Shown piece after piece: positions 39,575-50,600 of a DNA stretch of 64,000 nt. How positions within the stretch are numbered: the first letter of the stretch is position 1; every line of letters begins with the position of its first letter. The stretch lies in the NCBI GenBank assembly GCA_914767715.1, contig OU612073.1, positions 4,402,001 to 4,466,000 on the forward strand, given 5' to 3'. A program made the translations under genes and the position numbers. Origin of the DNA: Membranipora membranacea. Its lineage: Eukaryota > Bryozoa > Gymnolaemata > Cheilostomatida > Membraniporidae. Under the pieces are notes generated by a model, which had not been told where the DNA came from, did no database searches, and saw nothing but the letters and a program-made list of their open reading frames with translations.

Positions 39575-39631
39575 ATGTTCAACTCCTAACAACCGCTGCT
39601 GTAATACCTGAAGATGGGACTCAACTTCTAA
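39575..39631 (+). promoter_or_regulatory. Two very short uORFs in the bZIP 5' leader
   Basis: ATG TTC AAC TCC TAA (39575-39589) and ATG GGA CTC AAC TTC TAA (39614-39631) lie in the inferred first, non-coding exon, which ends at a donor at 39680. Short 5' uORFs of this kind allow reinitiation in ATF4 mRNAs. The transcription start is not known. If it lies above 39541, a longer uORF starting at 39541 would also be included. Confidence 0.5.
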
Positions 39632-39674
39632 AATTCCAGGCTGCCTCGGCGCCACCAGTACAACATAATTAAAT

Positions 39675-40145
39675 ATGGAGTAAGTATGCTAACAATATAC
39701 AAGTATATCGAATGTGTATTGGACGGTATTGAACAAGAAGGTCTGGGGTTAGTTTATTTCGACAAAAGAAAGTCAAGACGAAGTTACTCCTTCCAGTAAA
39801 GTTCAATCAATCCAAAAATCCTTGATTATTCTTGGTAAAAGGGTTGCTCCTAGTCCTTGCTGAAATAATGTATAGCTAAGCACACTATTTGTAAGCTGAA
39901 CTTTATACTGTTCCCGGACTCTTCACAAATCACTCTCAAAAAGACGCACCTGAGTATCGATCCTAGTTAGTCAAAGTATTTTTTGTGTAATTGTTGAAAT
40001 TCTCATCTTCAATTACAGTTCTCAAAATGTCTTGACACGCCTATTTGGCCAAGCACTTTCTCAACGAAATCACCAAGAGACTGACGATGGAGCACTTATA
40101 CGACAGTGGCTTGTTTTCCGAGCTCGGGGAGCTGATGGCTCATGA
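39675..40145 (+). promoter_or_regulatory. Spliced inhibitory uORF overlapping the bZIP start codon
   Basis: The ATG at 39675 is the last ATG of the leader exon. That exon ends at 39679 (donor GTAAGT) and joins the acceptor TTCAATTACAG, with exon 2 starting at 40019. The joined frame is open for 43 codons and stops with TGA at 40143-40145. It therefore passes the main ATG at 40087 out of frame and overlaps it by 59 nt. This is the arrangement of the inhibitory uORF2 of vertebrate ATF4. A 2-codon uORF (ATG TCT TGA, 40027-40035) also lies in the leader. Confidence 0.6.
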
Positions 40146-41309
40146 CATTAACTTCTATGAAGACATCCCAAAGCAGCACTTTAACACATACGATGATCTT
40201 GACCAGCAGAAATCTGATTCGGTGATCAAATACTGTGCAGCTGATGGTAAGAAGTGTTATGGTACCAAGTTCATGCGCATGCATCTTTTTTCTCAATCAA
40301 TCAGCCCGGTCTCTCGTTGTCATTTCTTGTCAATATCAACTGCTTTGTTTATATATATGGCAATTGCATGTTTTCTCTTAAACTCACTGCTCTTTTTTAG
40401 ACTAGCAAGAAAAAAGAACGTGGTTTTTGACTATGCTTTCGCTTGATAAATCTTAAATTAAAAATACAATGGTTAGCTATTATCTTTTCAGGAGAGCAAG
40501 ACCAACTGGATGTTTTGCTGGCTGAAGGAAACCAACTTCTTGATCAATTCATGGCGGAGAATGGACTGGATCTTTTTTCCATTCCAGTGGATTTGGCTGA
40601 TATAGATGAATTAGTATCTACAAACATGCAACAGCATGCTAACAATGATCTCAGCGACTCAAGTACAATTGAGGCTCCCTCTAATGAGCACAACTTCGGA
40701 ATAGATTCACCACCACCCATAACAAACGACTCGCAGTACTGTGGATCATCCTCACCAGCAAACATGGTTACATTTGAACATACGAACCAACTGGTTGAAG
40801 AAAGTGAGTTTGAGCCTGAACAGTTAACTGACCTCATACACTCACTCCTAGGGGATGAACATGAAGCTGTAAAAATGAGTTTCCATTCTCCACCAGTGGC
40901 TTCGCCCTTGCTTTTTGACTCGGATGTTGCATCTCCATGTCCATCAGACAACTCTGATTTGTCCTATGATAACATTGAGACAGATCAATCATTTGATTCA
41001 ACAACCTCAAATGACTCACTCCTGACATGTAATAGTCCTCCAAGCGTCAGGAAAATCAAGAGGGCAAAATCCACACCATATAGTAAACTTCCTGCAGGAC
41101 GTAAGGAAAGAAAAAAACAACAGAATAAAGAAGCTGCAATAAGATACCGCGAGAAAAAGAGAAATGAAGCCCTCCAGTCAGTATCGGAAGAGTCAATGCT
41201 GAGTGAGAAAAACAAATCTTTGAAAGTGGAAGTTCTTAATATAGAAAGAGAAATAATGTGCATGAAAGAGCTGCTTTCTGATGTCTTCAACATTCATTCA
41301 ATCAAATGA
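40087..41309 (+). CDS. ATF4: ATF4/CREB2-type bZIP transcription factor
   Basis: Two coding exons, 40087-40246 and 40492-41309, give 325 codons plus stop. The start at 40087 (MEHLYDSGLFSELGELM) is the first ATG in this frame that is not closed at once. The N-terminal two thirds are acidic and Ser-rich, as expected of an activation domain. The C-terminal bZIP begins about residue 255: basic region RKERKKQQNKEAAIRYREKK, with the NKxAAxRYRxKKR pattern typical of ATF4/ATF5, then a leucine-zipper heptad region ending near the C-terminus (ELLSDVFNIHSIK). ATF4 is the effector of the integrated stress response and activates amino-acid synthesis and redox genes. Its protein level is controlled by uORFs, and the leader here carries uORFs in the matching arrangement. 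No clear DSGxxS degron was seen. Confidence 0.9.
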
Positions 41310-41507
41310 ATGTATTTTTTCTAATGTATAATAAGCCAGTCAGGCGCAACATATTTTTTCTGCTAAGTGAAAAAAGAAATTATTATAATGGTTTGTAAGT
41401 GTATCATGATGACTAATACAAAACTCACATTATTCAATAATTTGAACTGGAAACATGCAACCTGAAAACTTAGAGAAACTTCTGTATACTTGTGGTCGGA
41501 AACTTGC

Positions 41508-41566
41508 AGTTGTACATCTGTTTACCCACAGGCAGTTGTACATCTGTTTACCCACAGGCAATTGAT
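41508..41566. repeat. 29-bp direct duplication
   Basis: CAGTTGTACATCTGTTTACC plus CACAGG occurs twice in tandem, in the 3' flank of the bZIP gene. Confidence 0.9.
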
Positions 41567-42214
41567 AATGTGATGATTGAGCGTAAACTGATGCTAGGAC
41601 AGAACAGACAGATTCTTTTGAATCGTTGATTGGTGATAAAATTAGGCCACACCCAGTTGCCAGCAGTGAACTCCCTCTCCCCAAGGTGTTGGAGACATGC
41701 AACAAAGATAGCCTCAGTGTCTTTCTGAAAATATTGCAGTGTGGCACAGTATCTCCCCATCATCATTTTACATCTTTCTCGCCAGGACATGTGGCAATCG
41801 ATGGTTTAGTGTATTCCCTTGTATATTAACCCTTTAATTGCCCAAGAAAGTATATTTAAGATGATCAGCTAGGCCCCAAACCATGCCCATTTGATAGACC
41901 ACATGTTGTAGGGCTAATCCTATGTTTCAGTTTACCAAAACAATGTCTTGGTGAAAGGGTGGCAAGCCTTTGAGCAAATAATTTCTCCAATCACGTTGCA
42001 TCCACAGGCATATGTTTTTTTTTATCAGTTATAAACACATGTGATTGACATGATTAATGTGCCAAATGTAGCTGACTACCCCTATAATCTGGATGGTCCT
42101 CTATCAAAAGAATGCTCTGATTTAATGATGAGCCAATGAGAGTCCAGTATTTATGCATTGACCTAGACAAGATAGTACTCACTGAGAATCCGCCCTATTT
42201 TCACACCAAGCTAC

Positions 42215-42515
42215 CTTCCCACTTCCTGTTATCCCACTTTGCCATTTTCCCATCTGGACGTTTTCCAACCTATCCATTATCCCACCTGGTTGATTTTCAT
42301 CTCTGCCATTTTTCCACCTGGACATTTTATCACCAATCTATTTTTCCACTTAGACATTTGCTCAACAAGCCATTTTACCATCAGGCTGTTGTCCCAAAAA
42401 GCAATTTTCTCAACAAGACATCTCCCACCAAACAATTTTCCCAGCAAGACAATTTACCACAGCGCTGTTTTCCCACTACAACAATTTTTCACCACACAGT
42501 TTTCCCTGCGTAGCC
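42215..42515. repeat. Degenerate array of about 19-20-bp units
   Basis: A strand-biased, pyrimidine-rich tract of about 15 units of the type CCATTTTCCCA(T/C)CTGGAC, progressively diverged to the right. It explains the two overlapping plus-strand ORFs here. Intergenic, between two converging genes. Confidence 0.65.
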
Positions 42516-42563
42516 TTCCTTCAGGCTAAGCTGTTCACACTTCACAAATACGTTAACAATGTT

Positions 42564-42594
42564 CACTACTATTTTAATATATATATATATATAT
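42564..42594. repeat. TA dinucleotide microsatellite
   Basis: About 11 perfect TA units lie in the intergenic gap downstream of the bZIP gene. Confidence 0.9.
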
Positions 42595-43348
42595 TTGCTT
42601 GGGTATCCCACGCACAAAATCCTTTCCGATAAGACAATGAAGTATCATTCAAGTTACATAAATTATATGCTTTGACCAGGGACCCTTCCTGCTTTACCAT
42701 ATCAACAGTTTGAAACATTAGAATTGTTTCCACTTTAAAAAAGAAAGGACAACTGCCTGCAATACTTAATGTAATTGGTGATCACCAAAAAGCGTGAAAA
42801 TATTTATGATTGCATTTAAGGATCTCTGCTTTTAAATAAGAGTGGCCATTTAAAGCAGGTCAGGCGTAGATGACATTTGGTTTTCTATTCTTGTAAACCA
42901 AAGACTGAGCTTTTGTAAGCATATCTATACACAGCTAGTTGCAGTGTAATTTGGTTGTATGCTCTGTCAACATTATCTGATCAATTGTGGCATCACAACA
43001 TGCTGTAATGTATACTATTTATATCTCTGACGTTGAAGCTTTTTAATCTGTATTATTTCTATTGAGTATGGAAATATAATATAAAATGTGACTAACAAAG
43101 TCATGCAGCGGATAAAAAAGTAAAAATGTATTTTAAACAGTCAACCTGTGTCCCTTCTTTTCATGTTCAAAGGGATCTAGGTAATGCAAGTATCAATACC
43201 AAAAATGTGATATACAAAACAATGTTTAGCCTTTCATGTAGCCCTCACTCTAGGCCTTGGAGGGGTATAGTATTGTGTATTGAAACTATGAGTATTAAAA
43301 TGGAATAAATATAAATATAGCTTTTTACTCTCATGATGGTCACGGATT

Positions 43349-43714
43349 TTACGTGTTTTGTTGTTTCTCTGTGGGGATGATTTGCTGCTGGTTCTGAAGA
43401 TAGCTAAAGTTTTACTGCTCACCGCTGCTTATGAAATACTTTGAGTAGTCGAGAGATATTTTCTCACCTTCACAAAAAAAACTCAGTTCCATTTCAATCA
43501 TAAAATAAAATTAACCATAAAAAATTTGGTATATTCAAACATTCTCCCTGATTTAAAACGAGTCATATATCTCTATTCTTACACTTTTCCTCATATTATC
43601 TGTATACAAGCGAATGAGTGTGTCAATAATATCAGAATGTCCTTGACTTTCAAGATCAGCAGCCAGGATATTGTAAGCGACACATGAATAAGGTAAATAT
43701 GTCAAGATAGTGTT
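43349..43714 (-). CDS. Two coding-like exons, unidentified C-terminal part of a protein
   Basis: Exon 43714-43583 (132 nt) begins after a GTGTATGTAG acceptor and ends at a GTAAGA donor. It encodes NTILTYLPYSCVAYNILAAD and a following amphipathic helical stretch ending TDNMRKS. A phase-0 exon 43393-43349 adds NQQQIIPTEKQQNT and a TAA stop. Both junctions are good, and the composition is protein-like, resembling an alpha-helical repeat. It could be the 3' end of the SPIDR-like gene upstream or of a separate gene. I do not recognise the family. Confidence 0.4.
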
Positions 43715-44631
43715 CTACATACACAATGTACAGACTGAAAGCAGGAGTCACCTGGTAACTAGGCCCACGTTGAAATGAATACCTTATTTATTATCGTTTA
43801 TTTTTGGTTAGGATAATATAATTCCATATTATTGACACAAACGGTATCTCCTGGATTTCTTTTGCAACTGCTCTGTGTATCTTTTAGTCATCACCTATTA
43901 CTTTTGAGTCTTCCATGCTCACATGAAGTGAAGGCAACTCCCATTTTAAATGCAGTTGGGAGTGCAAATGTGTATATGACATGACTCGAGACATAAACCA
44001 GGCAGATATATAGCGCTTAACACATAGTGCAGAGTACTACCACATTTTTTACTGAAGAATCATAGTACATTGTTACACCAACTACATTATTATGCGAGAT
44101 AGGGATAGGGAATATACATATGGCTGTATACTGTACAACATACATACTAACGAGGACAGCTAGATTACTCATATGAGGATTATATTACTCGTAGTGGCAG
44201 CTAGTGGAGAGGACTTGACACTCCACTGATAGCTTTGTACTGAAACGGATCTTGCTTGAGCAAGTTATATTTGTCAAAATGTAACCTTGTTCTGTATTTG
44301 TCATCCTGAAATCCCTAGTTTCACTTAGTTAAGACTCAAGCATTCAAAAGTCACTAATATGGAAGAGCAGAGAGAACTATTGAATGGTACATGGTAAAAA
44401 TTTAAAGTTTTTGAAGCAGACCTCATAAGGAGAGAAGTCAACATCACTTGCATGTAAAAGATAGTAATCAAGATGAAGTGCAAATTATAAAAAAAAACCA
44501 GAAAATAATGCCTCATTAACTGGGCCGTAGTACACACATAACACATATTATTAGTTTTAGCAAAAATTTTCTTGTATGCTGCGTAGTTCAATAACTAAAT
44601 GTACTAAATACATTGGTCCAATGCATTGTTA

Positions 44632-47600
44632 TTGCTGCAGAAATGTGTGTGTCCCAGGATAGAGTAAAGAGTCTGCGCCATCGTTATTTAGCAAACCTAT
44701 GATGACACTGGTAGGTTCATAGTCCACTGTGTGACTTTCAGTTGTAGAGACTGCTTTACAATATGAACTTGTTATGACACAGAGACCGAGATAACTGCAC
44801 TCCATCAGACGCCATGGCCAAAATATAACTATCTCATCTCCAAGCTGAAAGGGGCTTCTCTTCTCCTGTCCTTTCAATCTGTAAAAAAACGGTTGACAAT
44901 CATTCATAAATAGACAGTAGTAAAACGAATTATTCTGCTTGGAGAGATAGATGAAATATAAATATTATTTACAGCAAGGTTAGGATGACCACCACTCACT
45001 GATTATACAAATTGTGTCCCTATCGGATCCTTGGACCGGCACAACTCAGTTGTACCTAACCCTCAGTCAGAGTCAGCAGTGGTCTAATGGTTAGGGGTAC
45101 CGGCTTGTGATCTTTGAGGTCCAGGTTCAATTCCCGGCGCCGGCAGTCATTTCTGATTTGGTACTGGCACACCATTCATCCCAGGTCCTTGCGGAACGGG
45201 ACTAAAAATACCAGAGGTCCACTGTGTGTTTGCACACCCCACATGCAGTAAAAAGAACCCCCTCTGCCTCTTCGACATAAAGAGTAGCCGGGTTTCCGGC
45301 GGGCATGGGTATAGAGTGCAGCATGCTATGGATAACTTTCTCCGCTTTAGAGATGTACCTAACCCTATATCGATCTTACACCAAAGCAATAGTGAGTAAT
45401 ACTACCTTGATGCCTCAAGTCTGAGTGCTGTTCCCGCAGGTAACCTTTCTCCACAATCGTTAATGACCAGACAGTGTTCCATTCCATCCTCACTGTATTG
45501 CTGCTCATCAGTAATCACTACTCTTAAGCTAACAATCTCCGAGGGACACTGTAACTGTATGTCAGAATTATCATCTAACCTGGTCACCTGATGCCTGCAA
45601 ATGTTGTAGTGAGATTCTTCCCTCTATAAGTTAAGTTTGACAAATTGGTTAATAGGCTAATCCATAAATAAAAGTTGTCCAAGCTGTTGCATTCTATCAG
45701 GGTATAGATAGTCAGGTCTTCATTCATGCTGATGTCAGGGCTGCACAAAACCTGCACCCACATAAAAACATCGACTCTCTCTTCAGCAGATTTTGACACG
45801 CCGTTATGATGCAGTGAAAAGCTTGAGAGAATTGCCTGCGCAGTTTTGCAAAAAAACGAGCATAACATCTCTATTGGTGTAGGCAGCACAATGCTATTTT
45901 TTTGTAAGAATGGCATCGATGGCATTGTAAAATCATAGAAATGTTATTTAACAGCTGCACTATTTACAATGAGCTTTAGATCTTAGAAGCTTACCTGGTG
46001 AGGTAAGCTATACTGGGTCAAGGATTGATAGGGGGATGGGAAAGTGGTATATATAAAGCTTAAATTCATTTGACTGAATGAAGTTTTCTGCATGGGTGTG
46101 TAAAATAGACTCTCCTTTATTGAACCACTTTTATATAATTTTCCTGTGGATTCAAACTCATATAAAAAACAATGGGCTGTATAAATTTGGAGTTATCTGC
46201 TCTCAATTTGCTAATATAATTCATTTGACCACTGAATTAGATTCTTCTCTTAGAATGGAAATAGTATCATAGCGTTATACAGTTAGGACACTAAACACAG
46301 GGACCCATCTGACTGTTATCTGATTGGCTGTCCCTAGTAGTATGAATAATTAGCCTGAGAAATTGTCTTGTTTACAAAATTGCAAACAGTAATTATACCC
46401 CTACAGTGTCGATGATTAGGGCATTTCTAGATTTCTACTAGGGACTGGCTATTTTTGTAAGCCCTTTGTTTTGCAAAAGAAAGCTAATGATGCTATTCCA
46501 GATATGGAATTCAATGCATTTGACTTTTTGGGACTATGATCAACAATGGAGATATTCAGAAATGCAGAAATTCTTAACTACATAGGAAAATAATTTTAAT
46601 CTTGGCATTGCTTAGTTAATTTTGACCATCAATCATTGTCATCACTCTTATTCAATGCCGAGATTATTCAAGATTGACAAATAATAAATGCTACAAGGGT
46701 GAGTAGTACAGATCATGAATAAATTAGAAATTGCCTTCCCCTGGTTAACTCTTGATGGAGTATAGTGAGTGAGTAACAAAAGTTGTTACTTCATCTATGT
46801 CAATGTGACAAAAACATTTGAATTGTTTGCATTCTAGGGCGACAGTTACTGTCCGCACTAGAATGCAAACAAATGTTTTTTTGACAAACGCTGTGAATCA
46901 AGTTTAGAGGGTTAGCCGACCAAACAGTCTGGCCAAGTTGTCAAAACAGGCTAACATTTGCCATGATAGTCAAACAAATAAATCTGGCATAACAGCTTAC
47001 CTGCATGATTTTCAGCAGTCTATCAGCAAGACCACCAACCGTCATATTCCTTGATTTGATTGGATCGCAATCTAAACCTTGTTTTTTATCTTTCCTTCTT
47101 GTTACAATAGATAACTTGTCAATGATGACAGGAGACTAAATGTAAAAACCGAAAATTAGATATGACATATGTACGAACAACTACATGTAGCAACTTCCAC
47201 TTGAGTGACATGTAGAACATGTCACAAGTTGTCACAGTTACAAAATACTGTGTAAAGAAACCTCAAGAGACTGTTGATCTTCGGCATGATAAGATGGATA
47301 AGTGAGAGGGGAGTCTAAAAAACTTATCACCACGATTTGTCGGCCTTACTATCGAAAGTTCAAACGAAGATTTTGGGTGAGGTTCGCCCATTATAGTTAA
47401 TAACTGACCTAGTAAAGACACTGAACAGAATCTTGGTATTGAGGCATTTCATTATGAGTGACGTTACGTTACATGTTACGACATCAGATGGTTTTATAAG
47501 TGATTCGCAGTCCTCATATCAGGTTCTTTCGCCGATATCTCAATCAATTTTGATCATACTTGAGATCTGACAATTGCATTAGATTCAGTAGCAATTTGAT

Positions 47601-50600
47601 CGAGAATAATTCTCACCTACAAAATCTTTTAAAAGAATAAACAACATCACAAGAAGCTGCCAAATGCAAATCAATTTTAGATCTCAAAATCCATTCAAAT
47701 ATGGTCGAGTATCAACGAAAAACCTGGTATGTGGACTGCAGGTCAATAATAGCATCATTGCTACTACAAAATTCAATGTCCTAGAATCACCAACAATTAA
47801 GTGCCTCATTTTAGCTGTAAATGGCATCCTGTCTTGGTTAATTATAAAATATACGGGTTCACCTTAAACCCGATCCCAATCCGAGGACAGGCTAGATTAG
47901 AACATACGTGCACAGTTGATATCAGGTCAGTTACAGATGCTGTTGAGACTTTATGCTGCTCAGTTATGCAGTTGGCAGGAGTCAAATCGACTGATGCTTC
48001 ACAGGGTAGGTCCATTTCTATACTCAAAATCTCAGAGCATGTCTCTGTTTGTGATACAATATTCCCATCACTAATTGTCTCCTACAAAAAGAGAGGCAGC
48101 AGCGGAATAAAAGAGAATATTTCCAGCTTGATATGTCTAGTTCTTGAGTTGAAACAAAATCATTTCATCAAAATTTACCAAATATGAGTTCAAGATTTCT
48201 CGCCGATCCTTGTTAAGCAGAATAGATTGAAAAAGATGGTTGGTCTGGCCTTAGATCAAGTTTGATCCATCTGCCTGCATTCGGAGTTGCTCTCCCCTCC
48301 ACTGGTAACGCCGCAGCCTGTTGAGGGGAGAGCAACTCTGAATGCGGGCAAATGGATCAAACTTGATCTAGTCTGCCCATAGATTTAATAATGATGTGGC
48401 CATGCATACATACAACAACCTATTTGCTAAGCCAATGTGTTGGGCGCTGTTTGATGGGTTGGGAGACGAAGAGCCAAATGCCAGGTCATATGGTGATTTC
48501 AGAAAACTATGTTTGAACTTGCATTGCCTTTCTTATATCAAATGTGGGATAAGATGAAAATTTGATGACCAGATGAGGTCTTGAACCATCATCTTTCAGA
48601 ACTTTAACCAGAACTCTATCAGGACTTGTTGTTGTCTTCATTAACAGATCAAAGCCATTCCAAGAGTTAGGTAATGCCAAGGTCCAAAGTATTTTCCTGA
48701 AATCATCACATGACCTGGCACTGGCCCATCGTCTCTCCACCCATCAATCAGAGCCAACACATTGGCTATATTTACTGGAAAAGAAAGGGTTCTATGAAAT
48801 TGTAGTTTGAAGGCTCAAATGGTATGAATGCGATCCAAGCTATTAGAGCCGTTGAACTTAGCATGTGGTAGGTAATATCCTTGTATATCTAAAATTATCA
48901 TTTTCACTAGCATCCAAGGCGCTATATTTAATATAACACAGTAAAAAACGACTGATCGAACATTCACTAAATAATTTAGTATTTGAACTATTCATTACCT
49001 CCTGGCTTTCAGCGCTCTGATTTTCCTCGATAGTTTGACTTGCCATACTAGCTATTGAAATTGTAATGTATTGTGAGTTGGCAGTAGGAGTATAGGCGTC
49101 ATGTCCTTGCATTATCGATGAGACAGTTCCTTTGTGAGAACTACAAATGTTCGAATTTCTTTCAAATATCACCTTAGTTGCTTGTGTTGGCTGATGAGTA
49201 GACGGTAGTTTTACTGGTGACACAGGAAGTGCACCACCACCACCACCGACACCAATACCAACACCACTCAAACACTCATCTTTTCCTGATCTACAATACA
49301 AATTATAAAATTATACCTCTTTTTACACATCCTGTTATCTTATACCTGAGACTAGTTGAATAGTGAGTTTACAAAACTAAGACTTCAATATACCAATAAG
49401 CTTTATCTAACCAGTGTGAACCATGTATCACATTTGTATGCTCAGGGCCCATGGTATCCTTCTCGGCAGTTTGAAAGCAAGAAATGACAATCTTTTCTTC
49501 GCCCCCTCACAACAAAGCTTGTAAAGACATCTTAGGTTTATAGGAGATAAGATAAGATGACAAAGCTGCATCCCACCAAATACAGAACCTAAGTAGACAT
49601 GTGTGGCCTGAAGAAACCGTCCCTCAAAGGTAATAGGCTAGGTATCACATAACCGAAATTACCTTGTGCATGATAAATTGGCCTGGCGCCGATACAAGTC
49701 TACACAAACCTCATCTGGTAATTGTTTGTGGTATTGCGAGGGGGTCTCAGTAAAGAGCACCTCACTTATAAACTTTGATATACTGCTTGCAGAACCAGGT
49801 GTAGAGTTGCTACTGCTAAGTTTTGATCTATTGTAGAATGGACTCTCTGGTAAGAAGCTGAGTTTGCGCTTCTGAGAAGCATTATCATTTGTCTTGGAAG
49901 ACATGTCCAGTTGAGAGGAACCCTGCTTTACAACACATCCAGTTTGATCAGAGCAAAGCGGGGAGGCCAGGAATTGACTGTCATGTTCATTACTGGCATG
50001 TTTGAGTATAGCAGAACTATGGTCTGGCTGATGAGGAACTATGTCGCTACACTTCCCATCTTGGTTTATCTTCCTGCTTAGTAAATCTTCAAACTGATCA
50101 TCGCTGCTCGAAGCTCCATCCTGAAAAATTACAAATTGACTTAGGGCAATAGTTTGATAATACATGTGAAATATATCTCTATATACCTAATTAGAGTTTA
50201 GGATTATACCCACATATGAGCATGTGTGTCTATCATGGCTTGAATGAGTTTTGAACCCGGTCCTGATCCACGGGTTTAGCCTCCTCTGGTCAGTAGCGGG
50301 TCAAGTTTTAGCTTTGCAAGCAATGAGAGGTTCCTTGGTATACTGAATCTTATGGCAATATCTATTTTGAAGTCAAATGACCTTGATTTTCAGGCACTGG
50401 ACATCGCTTTTGTTTTCGTGATACCCGCATCTTACATCCACCCAAAAACTTCTTTTTGATTCATATGACTACTTCTCTCAACAACCTCCCTCAACATCTT
50501 CGTTCAAGATATAGCTGCCATAAACAGTAATAGACAGTTTTCTGGGCTCTTATTTATGCCTCAATTCGGGGTTGTCCTCTCTCCAGTTTGGTACTTTTAA

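Larger units (their letters stand above)
41310..43348. other. 3' flank of the bZIP gene
   Basis: It contains the bZIP 3' UTR (no canonical AATAAA close to the stop), a 29-bp duplication, the degenerate 20-mer array and a TA microsatellite. No exon seen. Confidence 0.55.

Noticed and set aside
42136-42529. Two Pro/Phe-rich plus-strand ORFs of 96-125 codons
   Set aside because: By-products of the degenerate 20-mer array; the two frames show the same periodicity.
45985-46020. 18-bp microexon (YSLPHQ) between exons 47001 and 45587
   Set aside because: Splice-like sites exist, but exon 47001 already joins 45587 in phase, so it is not needed.
48507-48740. ORF with …FDLLMKTTTSPDRVLVKVLK… as an exon of the SPIDR-like gene
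   Set aside because: It has no acceptor in the right phase, lies 5' of the exon that carries GGLADRL (the order would be wrong), and is part of an inverted duplication. Exons 48999 and 48081 join directly in phase.
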